Of a stretch of 64,000 nt of DNA, positions 33,781 to 42,319 are shown piece after piece. The notes beneath the pieces were generated by a model, which ran no database searches, was not told the origin of the DNA, and was given only the letters and a program-made list of their open reading frames with translations. The stretch is from Croceivirga sp. (lineage in GTDB: Bacteria; Bacteroidota; Bacteroidia; Flavobacteriales; Flavobacteriaceae): the NCBI GenBank assembly GCA_028281025.1, contig JANQKR010000044.1, positions 1 through 64,000 on the forward strand, given 5' to 3'. The translations under genes were made by a program, and so were the position numbers. Numbering within the stretch: the stretch's first letter is position 1; every line of letters begins with the position of its first letter.

Positions 33781-35852
33781 CTAAACCAACATACCAAATC
33801 TTAACCATTCTGGGCATCCCAAAAATCCATACGGACCTGCTTTGGGACCTGACCTTTTTGTTTTTGGTCCTGGGGGGACTTTATTTCGTTTTTGTATTCT
33901 TTTTTAGGAACAAGTTGTCCCGGCTAAGGTTAAAAACAAAAGGAAAACGCCAGGAACTGGCACCCATAATCAGTAATTTTTTGTTCCATAGTCCAGAAGA
34001 CCCAAAGGATGAACAGAAGGAATATGTACAATTAAAAATTAGGATTAGGGAATACCTGAACGATCGGTCCTTTAGAAAAATCATTTCCCAAATTCTTTTT
34101 GATCTACAAAAAGACGTGGCCGGTGGTACCAGGGAGCGTTTATTTAAACTGTACAAACAACTGGAACTCCATCATGATTCCTTTCAGAAACTGGAAAGTT
34201 GGCGTTGGGAAACCGTTGCCCAGGGCATTTTGGAACTCTCTGAAATGGAAGTTGAAGAGTCCTATCAACTAATTCAAAAGTTTATCAATGACCGCCGGAG
34301 TGTAGTGCGCAAACAAGCGGAACTGGCTACCGTGGGATTGCGAAAGGATGGCATAGATTTTTTATTGGATACCACCAGGCACCCCATTAGTGAATGGCAA
34401 CAGTTAAAGCTCATTGAGACCTTGGGGAAAATAAAAAACTACCGGCCTCCCCAATTCAAAGCCTGGTTATTGTCCCAAAATAAGGATGTGGTCCTTTTTG
34501 CCCTTCGTCTCATAAAGCATTACAACCAAAAAGGGGCCGAAGCCTCAATCAAGGAATTGGTAAAACACAAGAACGATGAGATAAAAACAGCGGCCATACA
34601 GTGTATTGTCGATTTCAACTTTGTGAGCGCCTTGGGTACGCTCAAAAAGGTGTTTTGGAAAAGCTCCAACATGGTCAAAATCAACATTCTCAATGCGGTA
34701 GCTTCTTTGGGGTCGGCATATGATATTCTGTTTTTGGAAGAAGTAGCCTCAAAGGAAAGCAGTTTCATTATCGTTGGGAAAGCACAAAGTACCATAAATA
34801 CCATAAAGCCGGAGACGGTCTTACCATCCAAGGATATCCTAAAGGTATCCCATGATGAAGGTAAAAAAGGGTCTTTTTCCAAAATGGACGGAGAAGATAC
34901 CGAGAACAAGGTCGATGCTATTGACGTTACCTATGAGGAAGTGTTGCAAAGCCCCCCAGAAACCATTGAGGTTGAGGACATAGAGTTTTATGATGCCATA
35001 GAAATGCCCGAGCCCAAGAATAAAACGCACCCGGTCGAACCCATAACCCCTGCGTTTGAGTTGCAACCGATTGAAGAGGGTTATGGAAATTCAATAGACC
35101 AGTTGTTGGGGGTATTGCCATCCATTGGTGAGGATTTGGATTCCAGCGCTTTGATAAAAGGTTATGACAGCATTTCGGATTTGGAAAAATCACAACTTGT
35201 AGAGCGATTGGAGGAATTTGCCGATGAACGGGAACTTCCATTATTGGAGCATATTGCCGAAAATGAGTCCAACTCGGAACTGCGTTTCAAAGCCTTTAAG
35301 GCAATGCGGTCAATTAAGCAAAGTGTCCCAATGGATAAGGGAGGGGATCTTCCAGCAAAGGGAACGGAACTACCATTGGAGCAGCAAAGCATTTTTTATG
35401 CCCTTTACCAGTACGCTTCGGACTTGGATTCCAAACTCATCCTCTTAAAGGAACTTATGGATGTTGGGGACGAAAAGGAAATACCATTTTTAAAAAGTCT
35501 TTTGGCCATATCCAATGGCGTCCTCTTAAAAACCGTGCGTAAGGCGCTCGATAAACTCGAAAATAAGAGTTTGGTACAAGAAGTAACCTTGTCCGATGAA
35601 CCACCTGAAGCTCCAAAGGAAATGGATGGTAATGGGAATACGGGTCGTGTTCAAAACGAGGATGGCCAGAAAAGGGATTTGGAAGATGACGAACGTATTC
35701 CTTTGGAACTTTTGTTCCTGTATGAGGAACTTGGCATAAAAGCTGCCAAAAAGGAAGGACAGGATACGTTCCCATTTGACTTTGAACTGTCCGAAGAATT
35801 CTTCCTAGGGGGTTCCAGGGATGCACAAAACGGAAAAAAAGATTATGAATAG
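33771..35852 (+). CDS. Membrane-anchored HEAT-repeat protein
   Basis: A 693-residue protein started at TTG 33771, overlapping the receiver gene by 10 bp; no earlier ATG exists in frame. One membrane helix (about 25-45, LLWDLTFLFLVLGGLYFVFVFFF) is followed by a basic stretch and a large cytosolic region rich in alpha-helical repeats (ELATVGLRKDGIDFLL..., EIKTAAIQCIVDFNFVSALG), then an acidic low-complexity linker and further HEAT-like repeats near 490-600. It looks like a scaffold linking the receiver to the membrane glycosyltransferase that follows. No enzyme motif is seen. Confidence 0.78.
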   Translation: MHITKPTYQILTILGIPKIHTDLLWDLTFLFLVLGGLYFVFVFFFRNKLSRLRLKTKGKRQELAPIISNFLFHSPEDPKDEQKEYVQLKIRIREYLNDRSFRKIISQILFDLQKDVAGGTRERLFKLYKQLELHHDSFQKLESWRWETVAQGILELSEMEVEESYQLIQKFINDRRSVVRKQAELATVGLRKDGIDFLLDTTRHPISEWQQLKLIETLGKIKNYRPPQFKAWLLSQNKDVVLFALRLIKHYNQKGAEASIKELVKHKNDEIKTAAIQCIVDFNFVSALGTLKKVFWKSSNMVKINILNAVASLGSAYDILFLEEVASKESSFIIVGKAQSTINTIKPETVLPSKDILKVSHDEGKKGSFSKMDGEDTENKVDAIDVTYEEVLQSPPETIEVEDIEFYDAIEMPEPKNKTHPVEPITPAFELQPIEEGYGNSIDQLLGVLPSIGEDLDSSALIKGYDSISDLEKSQLVERLEEFADERELPLLEHIAENESNSELRFKAFKAMRSIKQSVPMDKGGDLPAKGTELPLEQQSIFYALYQYASDLDSKLILLKELMDVGDEKEIPFLKSLLAISNGVLLKTVRKALDKLENKSLVQEVTLSDEPPEAPKEMDGNGNTGRVQNEDGQKRDLEDDERIPLELLFLYEELGIKAAKKEGQDTFPFDFELSEEFFLGGSRDAQNGKKDYE

Positions 35853-37275
35853 TGGGGTATTTGACATATTCGTAGAGTACATGAACATTATTTTTTTGGT
35901 GTTCTCCACAGTGCTGTTCTCCATGTTCAGTATTATGGGTTATCTATCTGCCCGTAATTCCATCCACTATCGAAACAAAAACAGTTTTGGGGATTTGTCC
36001 AAGGTAATGGCATCACCTCTGGCCCCTTCCATAACCATTATAGCCCCGGCTTTCAATGAAGGGATGACCATTGTGGAAAATGTGCGGTCGCTACTGTCCC
36101 TAAAATATGTGAATTATGAGGTAATGGTGGTCAATGACGGGAGCAAGGACGACACTTTGGAAAAACTGATCGGTGCTTTTCATCTGGAAAAAATTGAATA
36201 TGCCATGGACCCCAATTGGAAATCCAAGCCCGTCCGGGGCATTTATAAGTCCAACCAAAAAAGTTTTTCCAAGCTAACGGTCATCGACAAGGAAAACGGA
36301 GGCAAATCAGATGCCTTAAATACTGGGGTCTACCTTTCTGAAAACAGGTATGTAGGTTGTATTGATGTGGATTGCCTATTGCAGCCGGACGCACTGCTCC
36401 ATGTGGTCAAGTCGTTTTCACAACGATCGCAGAAAAGGGTCATTGCTGTTGGCGGTGTCATTAGGGTAGCCAATTCCTGTACCATTTCCGGGGGTACCCT
36501 GGAAGAAATTAATTTGCCTAAAAATTGGCTCGCCAAATTTCAATTATTGGAATATACGCGTTCCTTTTTGCTGGGTAGGATGGCCTGGGGAAGGATAGAT
36601 AGTTTGCTGATCATCTCGGGGGCCTTTGGCTTTTTTGATCGGGAGATCGCCCTGGCCGTTGGCGGATATGATACCAATACGGTAGGGGAGGACATGGAAA
36701 TTGTTTTTAGGATGCGGAGGTATATGCATGATGAGGACATTCCATATACCATTGAGTATATTCCAGACCCACTTTGCTGGACGGAAGTACCGGAAAGCTT
36801 AAAGGTTTTGGTGAAGCAAAGGGATAGATGGTCCCGCGGTAACCTGGAAACACTTAAAAAGCACAAGGACATGTTCTTTAATCCCAAGTACGGGAGATTG
36901 GGAATGTTGAGTTATCCCTATTGGTTCTTCTATGAATGGATGTCGCCCATTTTGGAGTTCCTGGGATTCTTTTCCATCATCCTGTTTTACATTTTAGGGA
37001 TTTTGAACTGGGAATTCTTTTTGGCCATCACACTGGCCATCTACACCTTTAGCGTGATGTTCTCTTTTTACGCAATCCTATGGGATGTGTATTCCTACAA
37101 TCAATACAGCAAGACCAAAGACATCCTGATCTTGATGTTCTGCGCCATTGTAGAACCTTTTTTCTTTCATCCCATAGTGGTATGGTCCGCGATAAAAGGG
37201 AATTACAAAAAACTGTTCAAAATACAATCCGGTTGGGGTGCAATGACCCGAAAAGGGTTTAGTAAAGCTACATAA
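35821..37275 (+). CDS. Processive GT2 glycosyltransferase (PgaC/NfrB-like)
   Basis: A 484-residue membrane glycosyltransferase. N-terminal membrane helix (about 20-43), then a GT-A domain with MVVNDGSKDD, DVD (182-184), acid in TVGEDMEI (287-293) and QRDRW (333-337), the QxxRW motif of processive synthases. Three or more C-terminal membrane helices follow. This layout fits poly-N-acetylglucosamine, N4-glycan or hyaluronan-type polymerases. It overlaps the HEAT gene by 32 bp; ATG 35845 is an alternative start. No PilZ or MshEN domain is visible, so regulation by the phosphorelay is inferred. Confidence 0.88.
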   Translation: MHKTEKKIMNSGVFDIFVEYMNIIFLVFSTVLFSMFSIMGYLSARNSIHYRNKNSFGDLSKVMASPLAPSITIIAPAFNEGMTIVENVRSLLSLKYVNYEVMVVNDGSKDDTLEKLIGAFHLEKIEYAMDPNWKSKPVRGIYKSNQKSFSKLTVIDKENGGKSDALNTGVYLSENRYVGCIDVDCLLQPDALLHVVKSFSQRSQKRVIAVGGVIRVANSCTISGGTLEEINLPKNWLAKFQLLEYTRSFLLGRMAWGRIDSLLIISGAFGFFDREIALAVGGYDTNTVGEDMEIVFRMRRYMHDEDIPYTIEYIPDPLCWTEVPESLKVLVKQRDRWSRGNLETLKKHKDMFFNPKYGRLGMLSYPYWFFYEWMSPILEFLGFFSIILFYILGILNWEFFLAITLAIYTFSVMFSFYAILWDVYSYNQYSKTKDILILMFCAIVEPFFFHPIVVWSAIKGNYKKLFKIQSGWGAMTRKGFSKAT

Positions 37276-39608
37276 TGGAGATAAAGACCAACATAAAAAA
37301 AACACGGACCTTAAAGGATTTCACCAGAATCCTTATTGGTTTTGTCTGCGCGCTTTTTGTGCTCTCCATGTATCAGCAATTCAGCCTTTTTCACGGAGGG
37401 GTCATTGACAGGCCTTTGAACAGGACCCTTCTTTTACTGTTGGTAAATCACTTGGGTTTCGCAGCAGTACTCTCATTTGTCCTTTTATTGGTGTTCCGTT
37501 TCCTGGAACGCAGTAAGCCTGGTACTGGGTTTAGGGGATCAATAGCGCTTTTTTCCACTTTTTTGCTATTCGAGGTCCTTTTGATCGAAAACTTTATCCG
37601 CAATTATTCGATGCTGCATATCACCGACTTTCAATCTGGGTTTTCATTGACGCTAAGCAATACCATTATCCTAAAATTTGTACTGGTCATCCTGGGTATT
37701 GGACTACTTTATTTTTTGTTCTATAAGCTTTCTGCGTTTTTAAACCCCTTTATTGGCAAAATGTATCCTTTTACCATCATCCTTTTTTTGCTGGCATTAA
37801 GTACATCGGTTACCGAGAAAAGTCCGATCAATCAAAATAAGACCTTAAGTTTTATCTCGGAAACTGCGGACTATCTTCTGGATTTTAATACCTATGAAGG
37901 CAAGGAATATCCGTTGCTAAAGGAATGGGAAAAAGATGATTTGTTTGTTGAACATTTTACCTCCAATGCCCATTCCCCAAATATTGTTATAGTGGTATGG
38001 GATGGTCTCAGGCCCGAATTTCTCAGGGAAGGTAAATTTGCGGGATTTACCCCGTTTCTGGATTCCATTACCCAAAAATCCTTGTATTGGAATCGTTTTT
38101 TGGCCAATTCCACTTCAACGACCGATGCGGTCACCAATATTCTGGGGTCCTTGCCCCAGGGCGAAAATGGGTTTATGGCCCTGGAAAACTCGGCAAATAG
38201 AAATACGCTCTTTGGTCTTTTAAAGCAGAACAACTACAACACCGGGTTCTATTTTGGGGGGAACGCCTCCTTGAACAATATGGACAGGTTTCTGAATGAG
38301 GAACAAGTGGATATTGTTTTGGACAAATCAAGGTTCAGTAATAGCTATGTACTTCAGGAAGCGGATCGGGCGGGGGTCACTTTGGGATATCCCGATGGGG
38401 AACTGTACAAAAAATGGGGTTCGTCCTATTTTGCCTCGAATCAGCCCAAAATTGAGTTTTTTCTGAATTTAAGTACGACCAAACCTTTCTCCATTCCGGA
38501 TTCCGACTACTATGAATCATGGGTCGAAAAGGCTTTTGATACCATGAAATTCGATGGAAAACAAAAGCGGTTTGTCAAAAAGAATGTCGATTTGTTTGCG
38601 GCAATGAACTATACAGATGATGCCCTTGGGAAACTCTTCAAGATGTACGCATTGACGAAGGATGCCGGGAATACCATTTTTGTGGTTACCGGTAGTGGAA
38701 AAAACTATCTGCCCATTGAAAATCCATTACAACAATATCAAGTGCCCTTAGTGATTTACAGTACACTGTTAAAGCAAGGAATGGAATTCAATAATCTGGC
38801 TTCGCATCACGATATAGCCCCTAGTTTATTGAGTTTGCTACGGCAGCAGCACGGTTTTGAGCTACCACAAAAAAGCGCTTGGTTGGGAAACGGACTGTTG
38901 CGGGAGGATGGCAAAGTGGTTTTGTCAATAGCCAATAATGGAGTCAAGGCACTGGTATACAACGGTCATTTTGTCAAAGGCCGAAAAGTTGCAGGAATAG
39001 GGGATACCCTGGAACTTTTAACTCCCAACGATTCCGTAAAAGGACGGCTCAAGAAAGAATTAAAGTTTTTTAAGGCCATTAATTCATATGTGACCAAGGA
39101 GAATAAAATCCTTCCTAGGGACCTGGCGGTCTATGAGAGCGGTAAAAAACAGTTCACCAAGGAAGAAATGGTTTGGATAAGCAGTGTTTTCAATGGAAGG
39201 AATTATGACAATGCCTATAACAGCGCCAGGGAATTGGCCCATGATGGGAATTATGACAAGGCATTGCTTTTATCCGCCTACATCCTGGACAATGTTCCAG
39301 GCCATATTGATGCCTTGATATTACAAGGAAGGATACATGCCTGGAAGAAGCATTACAATAAATCCATCATGCTTTTGGAAAAGGCCGTTGACCTCCATCC
39401 TTTTTATCAAGATGCCTATGGAGCGTTGTTGGATGTGTATTATTGGTCGGGAAACAACTCAAGGGCGTCCAGGATATATGAACAAATGAAGGAGAACAAT
39501 ATTGAAACCGTTGAGCTGATCAAAAAAGTGGAACGCTGTATGAACCGAATGGGAAAAATTCAAAATGTGGAAAAAAACCAAATAACGGGTATTCAGTTTC
39601 AGGAGTAA
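37275..39608 (+). CDS. Alkaline-phosphatase-fold membrane transferase with C-terminal TPRs
   Basis: A 777-residue protein. Residues 1-200 contain about five membrane helices. The extracytoplasmic domain has a sulfatase/LTA-synthase-like active site: NIVIVVWDGLRPEFL (metal-binding Asp), STSTTDAVTNILGSLP with a candidate nucleophilic Thr, and a late ASHHDIAPSLLSLL (metal His/Asp). Such enzymes transfer phosphoglycerol or phosphoethanolamine, or hydrolyse sulfate esters. A TPR tail (about 650-770) follows, unusual for this family and probably for docking. Overlaps its neighbours by one base each. Confidence 0.8.
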   Translation: MEIKTNIKKTRTLKDFTRILIGFVCALFVLSMYQQFSLFHGGVIDRPLNRTLLLLLVNHLGFAAVLSFVLLLVFRFLERSKPGTGFRGSIALFSTFLLFEVLLIENFIRNYSMLHITDFQSGFSLTLSNTIILKFVLVILGIGLLYFLFYKLSAFLNPFIGKMYPFTIILFLLALSTSVTEKSPINQNKTLSFISETADYLLDFNTYEGKEYPLLKEWEKDDLFVEHFTSNAHSPNIVIVVWDGLRPEFLREGKFAGFTPFLDSITQKSLYWNRFLANSTSTTDAVTNILGSLPQGENGFMALENSANRNTLFGLLKQNNYNTGFYFGGNASLNNMDRFLNEEQVDIVLDKSRFSNSYVLQEADRAGVTLGYPDGELYKKWGSSYFASNQPKIEFFLNLSTTKPFSIPDSDYYESWVEKAFDTMKFDGKQKRFVKKNVDLFAAMNYTDDALGKLFKMYALTKDAGNTIFVVTGSGKNYLPIENPLQQYQVPLVIYSTLLKQGMEFNNLASHHDIAPSLLSLLRQQHGFELPQKSAWLGNGLLREDGKVVLSIANNGVKALVYNGHFVKGRKVAGIGDTLELLTPNDSVKGRLKKELKFFKAINSYVTKENKILPRDLAVYESGKKQFTKEEMVWISSVFNGRNYDNAYNSARELAHDGNYDKALLLSAYILDNVPGHIDALILQGRIHAWKKHYNKSIMLLEKAVDLHPFYQDAYGALLDVYYWSGNNSRASRIYEQMKENNIETVELIKKVERCMNRMGKIQNVEKNQITGIQFQE

Positions 39609-40816
39609 TGGGTAAACGCTTTATTTATATGGTATTTATTGGGCTTGGTTGTTTTTGGGTACGATCCCAGGGAATAACCGACCCAGATAGCTCCTTTTTA
39701 AGTGCCCGAAATATTGCTTTTGAAGGCAACCGGGCCGTTGCCAGGGATTCCCTGGAACAAATTCTGGCAGCATATCCGGATTATACCGATGCGGCCATTC
39801 TCATTGCAAAGACGTACACTTGGGACAAAGACTATAATGAAGCCCGAAAGCGTTTTAATCGAATACTATCGGTAAAGCGACAAAAAAGGGAGGCCTGGTT
39901 GTCGGCCATAAAGAATGAGCTGTATTCCAAAAACCTGAATATTGCCCTTGGGCTTTCGAATAAGGCCCTAATATACCTTCGTGAAGATAAGGCCATTGAG
40001 GAATTGCGTAGTCAAGTTGTTTTCGAATTGAATAAAAAGCCTCCTATCCAGGAAAAGCTGAAAGAGGAAAACAAAAACCTGAAACGAAAAAACGGTATTT
40101 CCGTTTCAACGACCATTGAAGTCTTCGATGTTGTTTTTGACGCCATGTACGAAACCTCCGTAACATACCAGACCCAAACCAAACTTGGACAAATCCTGCC
40201 CAGGATCAATTACGCCCAAAGATTTAACCAAACCGGAACCCAGTTTGAAATGGATATCTATCCCACCATTTCCAAAACGTTCCATGGATATGTGAATTAC
40301 GGGTATTCCAATGCGGTCATATTTCCCAAACACAGGGCAGGATTGGAACTCTATGCGGAGTTGCCCAAAGCGTTTGAGGTGTCCCTTGGGGCCAGACATG
40401 TGCGGTTTACGGCAAACAATGCCACCATTTTTACGGGGTCCTTTGGGATGTACAGAGGGAACTATTATGTGTCGGCTAGGCCTTTTGTTTCGGTTAGGAA
40501 TGATGGACAAATGGGTTGGGCAGGGAACGTTTTGGCAAGAAAATACGGAAAGGATGGCAATCATTTTTTTGGCGTTCGGGCGACCTATGGCTTCGATTCC
40601 GAGTTGAACCAGCTTATTGTGGATGGCGAATTGCTTTCCGCCACCCAATTGTTCCTGGAAACCCAAATGTTGAACCTGGAATATCAGTTTGCCGACAAAA
40701 ACGACATAGGGCTGTATACTTTAAATGCAGGGGTGAGACGACAAGAACTCTTTTTTGATTCCGGCAACTTCTTTTGGGGCGTTTCCTTTGGACTTCGGTA
40801 CCAATTTCGTTTTTGA
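39608..40816 (+). CDS. YaiO-type outer-membrane beta-barrel with periplasmic TPRs
   Basis: A 402-residue secreted protein: signal peptide MGKRFIYMVFIGLGCFWVRSQ; TPR-like repeats (about 25-160, YTDAAILIAKTYTWDKDYNEARKRF); then a 16-strand-like barrel with the YaiO pattern (YGYSNAVIFPKHRAGLELYAELPKAFEVSLGARHVRF) ending FGLRYQFRF. It is the probable outer-membrane exit channel for the polymer made by the GT2, as PgaA or NfrA are for theirs. Last gene of the operon; it follows the AP-fold gene with a one-base overlap. Confidence 0.85.
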   Translation: MGKRFIYMVFIGLGCFWVRSQGITDPDSSFLSARNIAFEGNRAVARDSLEQILAAYPDYTDAAILIAKTYTWDKDYNEARKRFNRILSVKRQKREAWLSAIKNELYSKNLNIALGLSNKALIYLREDKAIEELRSQVVFELNKKPPIQEKLKEENKNLKRKNGISVSTTIEVFDVVFDAMYETSVTYQTQTKLGQILPRINYAQRFNQTGTQFEMDIYPTISKTFHGYVNYGYSNAVIFPKHRAGLELYAELPKAFEVSLGARHVRFTANNATIFTGSFGMYRGNYYVSARPFVSVRNDGQMGWAGNVLARKYGKDGNHFFGVRATYGFDSELNQLIVDGELLSATQLFLETQMLNLEYQFADKNDIGLYTLNAGVRRQELFFDSGNFFWGVSFGLRYQFRF

Positions 40817-40946
40817 ACGAATTTTCCTATTTAAAAGTTCACAACAACTTTTGTGTACTTCACCACAAAATATTGTCATTGCATAATGTTTGGGATATGT
40901 TAGCGTTAATCATGTAGCACCCGAATTAAAAACCTAATCTACCACT

Positions 40947-41045
40947 ATGTTATACGATACGTACGGAGAGGAATATTTAGCATTCTTACAGGAGCTAAAT
41001 GAAATTTTGAGTATGAATGAACTGGCAGAGCTGGATTATTTATAA
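40947..41045 (+). CDS. Micro-ORF 1, acidic 32-residue peptide
   Basis: ATG 40947 to TAA 41043 encodes 32 residues: MLYDTYGEEYLAFLQELNEI then LSMNELAELDYL. It is strongly acidic and amphipathic. It resembles the next micro-ORF (YLAFLQELNEIL against YINFINDLNEIL), so both are likely real and arose by tandem duplication. It lies between the YaiO gene and rpoD in a gap with its own terminator. No signal peptide or known family; a protein-binding or antitoxin-like role is only a guess. Confidence 0.55.
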   Translation: MLYDTYGEEYLAFLQELNEILSMNELAELDYL

Positions 41046-41065
41046 ACTGCCCTAAACCGAAAGCT

Positions 41066-41167
41066 ATGGAGCGACAGAATCAAGAAAACAGTGCATACAT
41101 TAATTTCATCAATGATTTGAATGAAATTCTAACAGACTACAACATCTCACAACTGAATTGTTCTTAA
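41066..41167 (+). CDS. Micro-ORF 2, 33-residue peptide paralogous to micro-ORF 1
   Basis: ATG 41066 to TAA 41165 encodes 33 residues: MERQNQENSAYINFINDLNE then ILTDYNISQLNCS. The shared core is Y-[LI]-x-F-[LI]-x-[ED]-L-N-E-I-L, with a conserved acidic/asparagine follow-up. It starts 20 bases after micro-ORF 1 stops and is followed within 20 bases by a strong terminator, which supports expression as a short bicistronic message. Confidence 0.55.
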   Translation: MERQNQENSAYINFINDLNEILTDYNISQLNCS

Positions 41168-41185
41168 GTTTAGATGTTTATCAAT

Positions 41186-41219
41186 AAAAAAGGGGCTTCA
41201 AAACTGAAGCCCCTTTTTT
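41186..41219. terminator. Bidirectional intrinsic terminator
   Basis: Perfect stem AAAAAAGGGGCTTC / GAAGCCCCTTTTTT around a 6-base loop. It ends the micro-ORF transcript on the plus strand and rpoD on the minus strand. Confidence 0.93.
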
Positions 41220-41220
41220 A

Positions 41221-42084
41221 TTACCCCAAATACGATTTCAAGATTTTGCACTTAGAACTATGTCTCAATTTTCGAATGGCCTTTTCCCTAATTTGTCTCA
41301 CCCGTTCCCTGGTCAGATCAAAAGTACTCCCAATTTCCTCCAGGGTCATGGAAGGCTGTTCTCCAATCCCGTAATATAGACGAACAACATCGGCTTCCCT
41401 GGGGGAAAGGGTGTCCAGGGCCCGATTTATTTCCGTGTTCAGTGATTCATGCATCAATTCCTTATCCGGACGCGGGGATTCCCCTGCTTTCATGACGTCG
41501 TATAGATTGGAATCCTCCCCTTCTTTTAAGGGAGCATCCATGGATACATGACGCCCGGTATTTTTCATGCTTTGCTTTACTTCGGTGACCGTCATGTCCA
41601 ATTCTTTGGCAATTTCCTCCGCAGAAGGAGGTCTTTCATGGGCCTGTTCCAAATAGGAAAACGTTTTTTTGATCTTATTGATGGAACCGATCTTGTTCAA
41701 TGGCAAACGCACCACCCTGGATTGTTCCGCCAATGCCTGTAATATGGACTGGCGGATCCACCATACCGCATATGAAATGAACTTAAAACCACGTGTTTCA
41801 TCAAAACGTTTGGCAGCCTTGACCAGACCTACATTGCCTTCATTGATCAAATCAGGCAAGGTCAATCCTTGATTCTGATATTGCTTGGCAACGGAAACAA
41901 CAAATCGAAGGTTGGCATTGGTCAGCTTTTCCAGGGCAGCTTGGTCCCCTCTTTTAATTCTTTGGGCCAGTTCCACCTCTTCATCGGCCGTTATCAATTC
42001 TATTTTGCTTATGTCTTGTAGGTATTTGTCTAGGGATTTGGATTCACGGTTGGTTACTTGTTTAATGATTTTAAGTTGCCTCAT
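41221..42084 (-). CDS. rpoD: Primary sigma factor RpoD/SigA, Bacteroidota type
   Basis: The housekeeping sigma factor, 287 residues from ATG 42084 ([25 protein letters not shown]), the usual Bacteroidota start; an in-frame ATG at 42120 adds 12 residues and is less likely. Region 1.2/2 ([27 protein letters not shown]...[38 protein letters not shown]), 2.4 ([15 protein letters not shown]), region 3 and region 4.2 ([28 protein letters not shown]) are complete. It lacks the long region 1.1, as in this phylum. Confidence 0.96.
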   Translation of the reverse strand: MRQLKIIKQVTNRESKSLDKYLQDISKIELITADEEVELAQRIKRGDQAALEKLTNANLRFVVSVAKQYQNQGLTLPDLINEGNVGLVKAAKRFDETRGFKFISYAVWWIRQSILQALAEQSRVVRLPLNKIGSINKIKKTFSYLEQAHERPPSAEEIAKELDMTVTEVKQSMKNTGRHVSMDAPLKEGEDSNLYDVMKAGESPRPDKELMHESLNTEINRALDTLSPREADVVRLYYGIGEQPSMTLEEIGSTFDLTRERVRQIREKAIRKLRHSSKCKILKSYLG

Positions 42085-42271
42085 TCGTGTTCTGGGTTTA
42101 GTGTGTATATAAGCTCTCATTATACATTTTTAACGCGGCAATTCCAAACGGAATCATGTAATCTTTTCAAAAAATTATCAGTAGTATTTTACGGTACTTG
42201 AATTCGGCTATTGTTAATAGTATTTTGATATTAAAGGGCAGGTAGTTTTTCGTGCCAATTTAAAAATCGCC

Positions 42272-42279
42272 TAATTTTG
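42272..42279 (+). promoter_or_regulatory. Possible housekeeping promoter element of the helicase gene
   Basis: TAATTTTG matches the flavobacterial -7 element TAnnTTTG, about 40 bp before the TTG start at 42320. The -33 TTG is not clear. The remainder of 42085-42319 (divergent from rpoD) is AT-rich with no other recognised element. Confidence 0.35.
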
Positions 42280-42319
42280 TAAGGTTTTTTATTCATCTGC
42301 CTAAACCCACGATATCGAC

